From positions 1 to 5,843 of the forward strand of contig JAHHSF010000081.1 in assembly GCA_020025375.1 (NCBI GenBank): a stretch of 5,843 nucleotides of DNA. The letters are read 5' to 3'. The stretch is from Oscillospiraceae bacterium. Lineage in GTDB: Bacteria > Bacillota > Clostridia > Oscillospirales > Oscillospiraceae. A model generated the notes under the pieces. It did not search any database. It worked only from the letters and a program-made list of their open reading frames with translations, and had not been told where the DNA came from. Positions 1-5,830 of this stretch are shown here, in pieces; position 1 is the stretch's first letter; the number at the start of each line of letters is the position of its first letter. Made by a program: the position numbers and the translations under genes.

Positions 1-609
1 TACGGTGCCTACCGCGCCGCCGGGGAGGACGTTGTCCATGTGGCGGGGCGCACCGCCCTTTTCGGCACCCTCGCCGCCCTGGTGGCCGCCCTGGTCATCA
101 TCCCCGCCTGCTTTGCCTACGGCCTGGACGTGGGGGCCGGCCCCTCCCTCCTCTTCGTCACCCTCCCCCGCATCCTACAGGACATCCCCCTGGGCCGGCT
201 CTTCGCCGTCATCCTCTACGCCGCCATGATCTTTGCCGGGGTCAGCTCCCTGCAAAATATGTTTGAGGCGGTGGCCGAATCCCTCCTCCACAAGTTCCCC
301 AAGCTCCACCGGAAGCCGGTCCTGGCCCTGCTTGGCATCCTCTGCCTTGGGGTCGGCATCAGCATGGAACCCATCTACAAGTGGGGTTCCTGGATGGACA
401 TCGTCTCCATCTACATCATCCCCCTGGGGGCCACCTTGGGGGCCTTCTCCTGGTTCTGGGTCATGAAAAAGGAGGACCTGCTGGACGAGGTGAACAAGGG
501 CTCCGGAAAACAGCATGGCAAGCTGTGGTTCGCCCTGGGCCGCTTCGGCTATGTCCCCTGCGCCCTGATTCTCTGCTGTGTTGCCCTTTTCATGAAGGTA
601 GCCTTTTAA
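1..609 (+). CDS. Sodium-dependent transporter of the NSS (SNF) family, C-terminal part
   Basis: Partial gene: the reading frame is open from base 1 and ends with TAA at 607-609, leaving 202 residues. NSS proteins import amino acids or related solutes across the cytoplasmic membrane with Na+. The fragment matches the last five helices of the LeuT/MhsT fold: hydrophobic segments at about residues 20-40, 67-94, 106-121, 133-154 and 181-200. Between the first two lies the characteristic YGLD-x4-GPSLLFVTLP loop (40-56). The segment FAGVSS (78-83) aligns with LeuT helix 8, so A79, S82 and S83 would sit where LeuT A351, T354 and S355 bind the second sodium ion. The protein stops after helix 11 with no long tail, as in MhsT-type 11-helix members. 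Helices 1 and 6, which define the substrate, lie outside the window, so the substrate is unknown. The family call is firm. Confidence 0.9.
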   Translation, partial: YGAYRAAGEDVVHVAGRTALFGTLAALVAALVIIPACFAYGLDVGAGPSLLFVTLPRILQDIPLGRLFAVILYAAMIFAGVSSLQNMFEAVAESLLHKFPKLHRKPVLALLGILCLGVGISMEPIYKWGSWMDIVSIYIIPLGATLGAFSWFWVMKKEDLLDEVNKGSGKQHGKLWFALGRFGYVPCALILCCVALFMKVAF

Positions 610-613
610 CAAA

Positions 614-644
614 AAAGTCACGGCGTAAGACCGTCCTTGACTTT
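614..644 (+). other. Imperfect hairpin after the transporter gene (possible weak terminator)
   Basis: AAAGTCA (614-620) pairs with TGACTTT (638-644). Inside it, CGG (621-623) can pair with CCG (631-633), leaving a four-base bulge. An A-run precedes the hairpin and a few T's end it. It could weakly terminate transporter transcription. It also covers the -35 box of the next gene's promoter, so a binding-site role is equally possible. The pairing is seen directly; the function is a guess. Confidence 0.25.
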
Positions 645-665
645 CCCGGCAATTCTGGATATGCT
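637..665 (+). promoter_or_regulatory. Sigma-A type promoter for the azoreductase-like gene
   Basis: TTGACT (637-642; five of six consensus bases) is separated by exactly 17 bases from TATGCT (660-665; four of six, with the key T, A and final T kept). Transcription would begin near 672, giving a leader of about 24 bases that carries the ribosome binding site. It also puts the in-frame ATG at 666 upstream of the expected transcript start, which supports the start at 696. The gene therefore probably has its own promoter, separate from the transporter. Confidence 0.65.
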
Positions 666-682
666 ATGGGTAATTTGAAATC

Positions 683-689
683 GGAGGAG
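683..689 (+). promoter_or_regulatory. Ribosome binding site fixing the start at 696
   Basis: GGAGGAG is followed by six bases and then ATG at 696. This is near-ideal Shine-Dalgarno spacing and decides against the upstream in-frame ATG at 666. Confidence 0.8.
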
Positions 690-695
690 ATCAAC

Positions 696-1301
696 ATGGC
701 TCACGTCCTTTTCATCAACGCCTGCGTGCGTGGCTCGCACTCCCGCACTTTGAAGCTGGCCCGCCGTTTTTTGGAGGCCTACGCCGCCGGGCACCCCCAT
801 GATTTGATTACAGAACGGAATATATGCCTGGAGCGATTGCAGCCTCAGTACCCCGAGGTCCTGGCCGAGCGGGATGCGCTATGGGAGGCGGGGCGGCTGG
901 ATCACCCCATGTTCGACGCCGCCCACCAGTTTGCACAGGCCGACCGGATCGTGATTGCCGCCCCCTTCTGGGACCTCAGCTACCCCGCCATTCTAAAGAT
1001 CTACCTGGAGCGTATCTCGGTCACCGACATCACCTTCGGCTACGACGAGAAGGGGGATATGAAGGGGCTGTGCAAGGCGGATAAACTCCTTCTCGTCACC
1101 ACCCGGGGCGGAAACTTCTCCCTGCCCGAGACGGCGTGGATGGAGATGGGTGCCCGGCATCTCCGGGCCCTGTGCGCCATGTACGGCATCCCGGACTTCC
1201 AGCTCCTGTGCGCCGAGGGACTGGACGACGCGCGAAATGACAAGGCGGCCCTTCTGGCCGCCGCCCTGGAAAACGCCACCCGCCTTGCCGGGATCTTTTA
1301 A
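696..1301 (+). CDS. FMN-dependent NADH-azoreductase / flavodoxin-fold NAD(P)H oxidoreductase
   Basis: A 201-residue cytoplasmic protein of the Flavodoxin_2 family (AcpD/azoreductase and NAD(P)H:quinone reductase relatives), which binds FMN and passes two electrons from NAD(P)H to quinones, azo compounds or nitroaromatics. The first strand (VLFINA, 4-9) leads into a Ser/Thr-rich FMN phosphate loop (RGSHSRT, 12-18). Residues 85-106 hold the family's second flavin loop and following helix (APFWDLSYPA then LKIYLERI). TTRGG at 135-139 is the third flavin-contacting segment. Length is normal for the family. Expression appears to be from its own promoter at 637-665, and the gene ends in the hairpin at 1307-1334. 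The physiological substrate cannot be read from sequence; 'azoreductase' is the family label, and quinone or general electrophile detoxification is just as likely. Confidence 0.85.
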   Translation: MAHVLFINACVRGSHSRTLKLARRFLEAYAAGHPHDLITERNICLERLQPQYPEVLAERDALWEAGRLDHPMFDAAHQFAQADRIVIAAPFWDLSYPAILKIYLERISVTDITFGYDEKGDMKGLCKADKLLLVTTRGGNFSLPETAWMEMGARHLRALCAMYGIPDFQLLCAEGLDDARNDKAALLAAALENATRLAGIF

Positions 1302-1306
1302 ACACA

Positions 1307-1334
1307 AAGCGCCTTGCCGGCTGGCAAGGCGCTT
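1307..1334. terminator. Shared bidirectional terminator between convergent genes
   Basis: A perfect 12-bp inverted repeat, AAGCGCCTTGCC / GGCAAGGCGCTT, encloses the four-base loop GGCT (1319-1322). It lies between the stop of the plus-strand oxidoreductase (1301) and the stop of the minus-strand glycosyltransferase (1340). Flanks are moderately T-rich in both directions (TTCCTCTTTAG on plus; TGTGTTTAAAAG on minus), so it likely ends transcripts from both sides, although neither U-tract is a long pure run. Confidence 0.8.
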
Positions 1335-1339
1335 CCTCT

Positions 1340-2377
1340 TTAGTTAAACTTATAAATCCTCCGGGCCAGGCGATAGAGCTTCACGGAGAGCTTCCGGCCC
1401 TGATAGCCGGGAATAATGGTGGCCGAGGAGATGGCCCGGTACTTGAACTTGTGGAAGAGGGCAGGGTCCACGGTACGCAGGTACTCCCACAGCTCGGTCC
1501 GCTGGCCCAGGGCCTCAGGGGAGCCGTCGATGACGAGGAAGATGGAGGAGATGCTCATCATCATGGCCAGATAATTGCGCATATACCGGCCCAGCTTGGG
1601 CCACTGGGCGGACACCCCCCGCAGGTCGCAGGCGTCAATCATGATGCGGTTTACCCGGACTTGCTGATCCACCCGGGTAACCATGACAGACTCATTCACC
1701 GACTGGTCGGCCCGGCCGATAAAGTAGCGGTAGAGGTCCTCGTTCATGTAGTAGATGCTCTTCACATGGGGCAAGGGGAGGTAAACAAAGATGTTGTCCA
1801 CGTAAAAGGTGTGCTTGGGAAGTTCCAGCCCGCAGTCCCGCAAAAGCTGGGTACGGTAGATGACCGAGTGCATAAGCAGGTACTGGGAAGGGCGGAATCG
1901 GCCGATGTCTGCCCAGGTGAACTCCTGCTCCACCGGAAAGACGTTTGTGTACCGCATGACCTTTTGGGTGTTGTCCTCCACGTGCTCATAGACGTAGTTG
2001 CACACCATCATGTCCAGGGGATCGGGCCGTGTGGCAAACGTGCGGAGCTTGGCGAGGACGCGGCCAAGGGCCTCCTCATTCAGCCAGTCGTCGGAATCCA
2101 CCACCTTGTAGTACATGCCCCTGGCATGGCGAAGCCCCTGGTTGACCCCCTCACCATGGCCGCCGTTGGGCTGATGGATGGCCCGGACGATATCGGGATA
2201 CTGGGCGGCGTAGCGGTCGCAGATAGCGGGAGTCTCGTCCTTGGTGGAACCGTCGTCCACAAGAATGATCTCAATGTCCTCTCCCCCGGAGAGCAGGGTC
2301 TGAACGCAGTGGTCCATATAGGCCGCAGAGTTATAGCAGGGGACCGCGAAGGTGATCAGCTTTTCCACGGGTATCAC
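1340..2377 (-). CDS. Family 2 glycosyltransferase (GT-A fold), coupled to glf
   Basis: A 345-residue inverting glycosyltransferase transferring a sugar from a nucleotide-sugar donor. The GT2 domain fills about residues 7-110. FAVPCYN (10-16) starts the nucleotide-binding fold, LVDDGS (39-44) is the classic donor-binding motif, and NGGHGEGVNQG (71-81) and DSDDW (94-98, metal/diphosphate DxD-type site) follow. Further on, YVDN (192-195) and LYRYFIGRADQSVNE (215-229) match a Firmicutes subgroup often found in exopolysaccharide or wall-glycan loci. A hydrophobic stretch near 269-285 might touch the membrane, but there is no clear membrane helix. The start is GTG at 2377-2375. It overlaps the glf TGA as GTGA, and an in-frame TGA directly precedes it, so no longer start is possible. 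With no strong own ribosome binding site, translation probably depends on coupling. Acting on galactofuranose is an inference from the neighbour; acceptor and donor are not shown by sequence. Confidence 0.9.
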   Translation of the reverse strand: MIPVEKLITFAVPCYNSAAYMDHCVQTLLSGGEDIEIILVDDGSTKDETPAICDRYAAQYPDIVRAIHQPNGGHGEGVNQGLRHARGMYYKVVDSDDWLNEEALGRVLAKLRTFATRPDPLDMMVCNYVYEHVEDNTQKVMRYTNVFPVEQEFTWADIGRFRPSQYLLMHSVIYRTQLLRDCGLELPKHTFYVDNIFVYLPLPHVKSIYYMNEDLYRYFIGRADQSVNESVMVTRVDQQVRVNRIMIDACDLRGVSAQWPKLGRYMRNYLAMMMSISSIFLVIDGSPEALGQRTELWEYLRTVDPALFHKFKYRAISSATIIPGYQGRKLSVKLYRLARRIYKFN

Positions 2378-3537
2378 TCACTTTTTTTGTTTTTGAGGAG
2401 CCGGTCGGCCAGATCCAGGGCCTGGGCCACGATGGCGTCCATATTGTAATATTTGTATTCGGCCAGACGGCCCACCAGGTGGAAGTTGGGCAGAGCGTCG
2501 GCCAGGGCCTTGTACTTTTCATACAGGGCGGTGTTTTCCGGGCTGATGATGGCGTAGTAGGGCACCTCGCCCTCGGTGCCGGAGTAGGGCTTGGAGAACT
2601 CCTTGACGATGGTGGTCACGCCCTTGATCTCCTGTCCGGTCATGTGCTTGAACTCGGTGATACGGGTGTACGGCTGGTCCACCGTATAATTCACCGTGCC
2701 CCGGGTCTGATACCAGTCCACTGGGTGGGTCTCAAACTGAAAGTCCAGGGTACGGTAGGGCAGGCGGCCGAAGCGGCAGTCGAAGAGCTCGTCCACCGGG
2801 CCGGTGTAGACCACAGGGCCGGCAAAGACCTCTCCATCCAGCTTCACGCCCTCGGGGGTGAAGATGAGGTGTTCCCGGGCGTCCTGGCCAAGCTCCACCG
2901 TGATGTTGGGGTGGTCCAGCATCCGGGCAAAGAGGGAGGTGTACCCGTTGGCGGGCATCCCCTGATAGGGGTCCTGGAAATAACGGTCGTCGTGGGAGAG
3001 GAAAACGGGCACCCGGGCGGTGGTGGCTGGGTCGATCTGCTCCGGAGTGGTCCCCCACTGCTTCATTGTGTAGTTCACAAAGACGTTCTGGTAGACGTAG
3101 TCGGCCAGCTCGGCCAGGTCGGGGTCGGTGTTCTTCCGAAGCTCCAGGATCGTCACCTTTTGTTCGGGGCCGTAAGCGGCCAGGAGCTTCTCCCGCAGGG
3201 CGGGAGCCCGGTCCCCGAAAGCAATCTCCAGGGAGTCCAGGTTGAAGGGCACCGGCATGAGCTGGCCGTGGACGTTGGCCACCACCCGGTGCTCATAGGG
3301 AAGCCAGGTGGTGAACCGGGAGAGGTAGTCGTAGACCCGTTTCTCCACGGTGTGGAAGATGTGGGGGCCGTACTGGTGGATGAGGACCCCGGCATCGTCC
3401 TTGCAGTCGTAGGCGTTCCCTCCGATATGGTCCCGCTGTTCCAGCACCAGGACCCGCATATTCCCCACCTCGGCCAGTTGCCGGGCAGTCACGGCCCCGG
3501 CATAGCCGGCGCCAATCACCAATGCGTCAAATTTCAT
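2374..3537 (-). CDS. glf: UDP-galactopyranose mutase
   Basis: A 387-residue cytoplasmic flavoenzyme, the normal bacterial Glf length, that interconverts UDP-galactopyranose and UDP-galactofuranose (Galf) with reduced FAD. The N-terminal dinucleotide fold carries GAGYAG (9-14), then E33 for the ribose and GGNAYD (39-44). YGPHIFHT (56-63) is the mutase signature. NYTMKQWG (155-162) supplies W161, and TARVP gives R175; these match the Klebsiella active-site W160 and R174. YQGMP (191-195), YTGPVDELF (244-252) and PYTRITE (289-295, with the diphosphate-clamping R292) follow, and the C-terminal GRLAEYKYYNMD segment carries the conserved Tyr and Asp. All expected catalytic residues are present, so the enzyme should be active. 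The ATG at 3537 is preceded by AGGAG and AAGGG. The stop overlaps the next gene by four bases. It implies Galf in a surface polysaccharide or glycolipid. Confidence 0.97.
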   Translation of the reverse strand: MKFDALVIGAGYAGAVTARQLAEVGNMRVLVLEQRDHIGGNAYDCKDDAGVLIHQYGPHIFHTVEKRVYDYLSRFTTWLPYEHRVVANVHGQLMPVPFNLDSLEIAFGDRAPALREKLLAAYGPEQKVTILELRKNTDPDLAELADYVYQNVFVNYTMKQWGTTPEQIDPATTARVPVFLSHDDRYFQDPYQGMPANGYTSLFARMLDHPNITVELGQDAREHLIFTPEGVKLDGEVFAGPVVYTGPVDELFDCRFGRLPYRTLDFQFETHPVDWYQTRGTVNYTVDQPYTRITEFKHMTGQEIKGVTTIVKEFSKPYSGTEGEVPYYAIISPENTALYEKYKALADALPNFHLVGRLAEYKYYNMDAIVAQALDLADRLLKNKKSE

Positions 3538-3634
3538 AGTCTGTCCCTTCTCCTATTCCCAGAATAACACATTCCGGACTCCAAGCCTATTGCTTTTCTC
3601 TTAAGATTTTATGAAATTCTGCTTAATTCGGAAC
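3538..3634 (-). promoter_or_regulatory. ppa-glf gap with a weak candidate promoter
   Basis: This 97-base AT-rich gap contains no convincing terminator, so ppa transcripts may read into glf. One possible minus-strand promoter is TTCCGA (bases 3633-3628) and TAAAAT (3611-3606) with a 16-base spacer; the -10 is good but the -35 matches at only three positions. The glf ribosome binding site (AGGAG, and AAGGGA nearer the start) lies at 3544-3554. Whether glf has its own promoter is unresolved. Confidence 0.3.
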
Positions 3635-4165
3635 TTATTTACAGTAGCAGTCAATGTAGTGGTCCATGGCCTTCTGGATGACGGCCACGGCAGCGGCCCG
3701 GTCGTTCACGTCTCCGGCCATGGCCTCCTTCCCCTCCAGCATCTTGTAGACGCTGAAGAAGTGGGTCATCTCGTCGAAGATATGGTTGGGCAGATCCATC
3801 AGGTCGTTGAAGGTATTGTAGGTAGGGTCTGCAAAGGGGATGGCGATGATCTTCTCGTCGTTCTTCCCGCCGTCCAGCATGGAGATGTAGCCGATAGGGT
3901 AGCACCGCACCAGGGTGAGGGGGTCCAGCTCCTCAGAGCAGAGGACCAGCACGTCCAGGGGATCGCCATCGTCGCCGTATGTGCGTGGGATGAAGCCGTA
4001 GTTTGCAGGATAGTGGGTGGAGGTATGGAGGACCCGGTCCAGGATGATGAGACCGGTCTCCTTGTCCAGCTCATACTTCTTCTTGCTCCCCTTGGGAATC
4101 TCGATGACGGCGGTAAAGTCCTCGGCGGAGATACGCTTGGGGTCCATATCGTGCCAAATATTCAT
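3635..4165 (-). CDS. ppa: Inorganic pyrophosphatase, family I (soluble)
   Basis: A 176-residue cytoplasmic enzyme that hydrolyses pyrophosphate to two phosphates with Mg2+, pulling forward PPi-releasing reactions such as nucleotide-sugar synthesis, tRNA charging and polymerisation. Length fits bacterial family I enzymes. Substrate-binding residues are seen in IEIPKGSKKKYELD (21-34), including K25 and E32. YPANYGFIPRTYGDDGDPLDVLV (52-74) contains Y56, R61 and the family signature D66-G-D68-P-L-D71, whose aspartates hold the metals. Metal-site aspartates also follow in the FADPTYN region. ATG at 4165 is preceded by AAGGAG with a nine-base spacer, downstream of a strong promoter (4243-4271). Many clostridia use family II or membrane pyrophosphatases instead, but the motif here leaves no doubt. 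Its place before glf may simply be chance; a functional link to sugar-nucleotide metabolism is inference. Confidence 0.97.
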   Translation of the reverse strand: MNIWHDMDPKRISAEDFTAVIEIPKGSKKKYELDKETGLIILDRVLHTSTHYPANYGFIPRTYGDDGDPLDVLVLCSEELDPLTLVRCYPIGYISMLDGGKNDEKIIAIPFADPTYNTFNDLMDLPNHIFDEMTHFFSVYKMLEGKEAMAGDVNDRAAAVAVIQKAMDHYIDCYCK

Positions 4166-4242
4166 GGAGGAAAGCTCCTTCTTTTTCTGATTTCATCATT
4201 GGGAAGAGAACGCCGCAGCGTATTTTCCCTATTATCTTCCTA

Positions 4243-4271
4243 ATTATATCCGAAATTTCCTCCGGATACAA
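4243..4271 (-). promoter_or_regulatory. Sigma-A type promoter for ppa
   Basis: Reading the minus strand, TTGTAT (4271-4266) is followed after 17 bases by a perfect TATAAT (4248-4243). The -35 keeps only the TTG core, so the perfect -10 carries most of the call. Transcription would start near 4236, giving a leader of about 70 bases before the ppa ATG. It lies just downstream of the eutQ terminator, where an independent promoter is expected. Confidence 0.7.
4247..4268. promoter_or_regulatory. Inverted repeat inside the ppa promoter (candidate operator)
   Basis: TATCCG (4247-4252) and CGGATA (4263-4268) form perfect six-base arms around a ten-base centre. The repeat almost exactly fills the spacer between the -35 and -10 boxes of the ppa promoter. 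That position suits a dimeric repressor or an activator that twists the spacer, but no known regulator motif is recognised and arms this short can arise by chance. Confidence 0.35.
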
Positions 4272-4279
4272 CAGGCAAA

Positions 4280-4311
4280 GGCGACAATGTTTAAGGAAAA
4301 ACATTGCCGCC
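4280..4311 (-). terminator. Rho-independent terminator of the eutH-eutQ unit
   Basis: Stem arms 4280-4292 and 4299-4311 (13 positions) surround a six-base loop (4293-4298). In minus-strand RNA the arms pair completely, with one G-U wobble; in plus-strand RNA the same position is an A-C mismatch. It lies about ten bases after the eutQ stop (4322). The minus-strand U-tract is short (TTTG), with five A's before the stem, so termination should work but may leak into ppa. Confidence 0.75.
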
Positions 4312-4321
4312 TTTTTCGTGT

Positions 4322-4744
4322 TTATTGGTTCTGCCAATCCGCCGGATAGGTCACATACAAAAACCTCGCCCTCTCCGGCGCGGAGAACTGGATGGAGCTA
4401 CCCTTTGGAATAAAGATCAGTTCCCCCGGCCCTGCGGAGACCTTCTCCCCATTCACCAGAATGTGAAGGGCACCGTCAATGACGTAATCCACCTCGTCAT
4501 ACTCCAGACGCCAGGGGAAGGTGGTCCGTTCCATCTCCATAAGGCCCACCCCCAGGCGGGGGCTTTCGGCCAGGGAAAAGAGGTCGTGGGTATAGACCCT
4601 GTGGTGAGGGTCCCCGGTGTCCAGCCGGTCGGCCTCGGTAGTTTTCACCCGGGGGAGGGAAACCGCACGGACCCCATCGGTCCGCTGTCCCAGTTCCTCC
4701 AGGAGTACCTTGCGTATCATGGCCTCCAGAGCCGTCTTATCCAT
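4322..4744 (-). CDS. eutQ: Short EutQ-like cupin, ethanolamine utilization
   Basis: A 140-residue protein matching the C-terminal cupin domain of EutQ. In enterobacteria EutQ (about 229 residues) belongs to the ethanolamine microcompartment operon and has been reported to have acetate kinase activity. The cupin core spans about 64-136: GLMEMERTTFPW (67-78), YDEVDYVIDG (82-91), GELIFIPKGSSI (107-118) and RFLYVTYPADWQ (127-138), all closely EutQ-like. The usual cupin metal histidines are replaced (W78 and L80 by alignment), a EutQ family trait. Residues 1-19 are predicted to form an amphipathic helix (MDKTALEAMIRKVLLEELG) resembling encapsulation peptides of microcompartment enzymes. The rest of the EutQ N-terminal region is missing. 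The ATG at 4744 has AAAGGAGG six bases upstream and overlaps the eutH end by eight bases. Last gene of its unit. Family is firm; the reaction catalysed by this short form is unknown. Confidence 0.88.
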   Translation of the reverse strand: MDKTALEAMIRKVLLEELGQRTDGVRAVSLPRVKTTEADRLDTGDPHHRVYTHDLFSLAESPRLGVGLMEMERTTFPWRLEYDEVDYVIDGALHILVNGEKVSAGPGELIFIPKGSSIQFSAPERARFLYVTYPADWQNQ

Positions 4745-5822
4745 GGGCCCCCTCCTTTCGGGTAAGGAAGAGGGCCAGGACCACGGCGGTCACGCCCCCC
4801 ACCAGCTTGCCCACGATCATGGGAAAGATCATGGTGGAATCGAACCCGGCAGTAAAGCCAAGATGATCCCCGAAGACGAAGGCGGCGGAGACGGCGAAGG
4901 CCACGTTGAGGACCTTTCCCCGCTCATCCATGTCCTTCATCATGCCGAACATGGGAATGTTGTTGGCCAGGGTTGCCACCATCCCGGCGGCAGCCACCTC
5001 GTTCATCCCCAGAAGCCCCCCCAGCTTCATCAGGGGGGTGCGGAAAATTTTTGTCACCGCCAGCACCAGGGGAAAGGCCCCGGCCAGGACGATGGCGATG
5101 CCTCCCACGGTGGCGAAGCCGTCTGCCAGGGGGGCCATACCGGGGATGACCACCCAGCCGGTAAGCTCCTCCACGATGGCGGCGGCCAGACCGATGGTAA
5201 TAACGATGACCACGATCTTGCCAAAGACCGTGAAACCCTTCACCATCCCATTGGGGATTCGCCAAAGGCCCAGGGCGATGAGAAGTGCGATGAGAAGGAT
5301 GGGGATGAGGTTTCGCACCACCATTCCAAGGTCAAACCCGGCCACCAGGCCGCCCACGAAGGCCCCGATGGGAATAGTGATGACCCCGGCCAGCACCCCA
5401 CGGGCCAGAGCTGGGCGGTCGGACTCCTGAATGATACCCAGGGCCACCGGGATGGTAAAAACAATGGTTGGCCCCAGCATGGCCCCCACAATGAGGCCGC
5501 CGAAGCGGCCCGCCTCCTTGCTCTGGGCCAGCTCCATGGCCAGGGGTGCGCCCCCCATGTCGTTGGCCAAGATGGTCCCGGCGAACATGGCGGGGTCGGC
5601 TCCGAACAGGGCGTAGACCGGCACGACCAGGGGCCGCAAAAGGTCGGCCAGCACCGGGGCCAGACAGATAATTCCAATCATGGCCAGGGCCAGGGAGCCC
5701 ATGGCCATGACACCCTCCTCAAACTTCTCTCCCAGGCCAAACTTGTTGCCGATCATCCGGTCGATGGCACCCAGCACCATGAACAGGGCCATGAGATAGA
5801 CGATGATTTCATTGATGGACAA
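4737..5822 (-). CDS. eutH: Ethanolamine permease EutH
   Basis: A 361-residue polytopic membrane protein of the EutH family, which carries ethanolamine across the cytoplasmic membrane, chiefly when the protonated substrate is scarce or pH is low. Hydrophobic segments lie at about 4-20, 38-62, 107-132, 141-162, 170-187, 198-217, 238-257, 276-292, 304-325 and 331-353, so ten or so membrane spans. Family-typical stretches include the N-terminal SINEIIVYLM, FEEGVMAMGSLALAMIG (34-50), MFAGTILANDMGG (79-91), GPTIVFTIPVALGII (117-131), LANNIPMFGMMKDMDERGK (285-303) and FVFGDHLGFTAGFD (315-328). The start is TTG at 5822, chosen because AAAGGGGG sits eight bases upstream and the N-terminus aligns with other EutH proteins. 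It overlaps eutQ by eight bases. The two are surely co-transcribed, probably with further eut genes beyond the right edge. Confidence 0.95.
   Translation of the reverse strand: MSINEIIVYLMALFMVLGAIDRMIGNKFGLGEKFEEGVMAMGSLALAMIGIICLAPVLADLLRPLVVPVYALFGADPAMFAGTILANDMGGAPLAMELAQSKEAGRFGGLIVGAMLGPTIVFTIPVALGIIQESDRPALARGVLAGVITIPIGAFVGGLVAGFDLGMVVRNLIPILLIALLIALGLWRIPNGMVKGFTVFGKIVVIVITIGLAAAIVEELTGWVVIPGMAPLADGFATVGGIAIVLAGAFPLVLAVTKIFRTPLMKLGGLLGMNEVAAAGMVATLANNIPMFGMMKDMDERGKVLNVAFAVSAAFVFGDHLGFTAGFDSTMIFPMIVGKLVGGVTAVVLALFLTRKEGAHG
4751..4758 (-). promoter_or_regulatory. Ribosome binding site of the eutQ-like gene
   Basis: AAAGGAGG ends six bases before the ATG at 4744 and lies inside the last codons of eutH. 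This strong site means eutQ can be translated on its own account and confirms the short form's start. Confidence 0.8.
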
Positions 5823-5830
5823 AAAAATCG

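Noticed and set aside
381..1301. Long version of the oxidoreductase starting inside the transporter gene
   Set aside because: The flavodoxin fold starts at 696, where an ideal ribosome binding site lies; a promoter at 637-665 makes upstream starts untenable.
2374..2390. A7 run at the end of glf as a slippage site that might fuse Glf to the glycosyltransferase
   Set aside because: The -1 shift needed to enter the glycosyltransferase frame meets an in-frame TGA at 2380-2378, directly before its GTG start, so no fusion protein can result.
1451..2449. Long plus-strand open frame opposite the glycosyltransferase gene
   Set aside because: It lies antisense to a gene with clear GT2 motifs, is rich in Gly, Val and His without family features, and is explained by GC-biased third positions on the other strand.
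2638..2676. RITEFKHM in Glf instead of the RITEHKHF form of enterobacterial enzymes as a possible active-site change
   Set aside because: The catalytic arginine R292 is kept and the substituted position varies between mutase clades, so it looks like lineage variation rather than loss of function.
2479..3567. Long plus-strand open frame opposite glf
   Set aside because: Pure antisense shadow of a full-length mutase gene; no recognisable domain and low-complexity composition.
4071..4337. 88-codon minus-strand frame across the ppa leader and terminator
   Set aside because: It overlaps the eutQ terminator, the ppa promoter and the start of ppa in another frame, with no family match and no suitable ribosome binding site.
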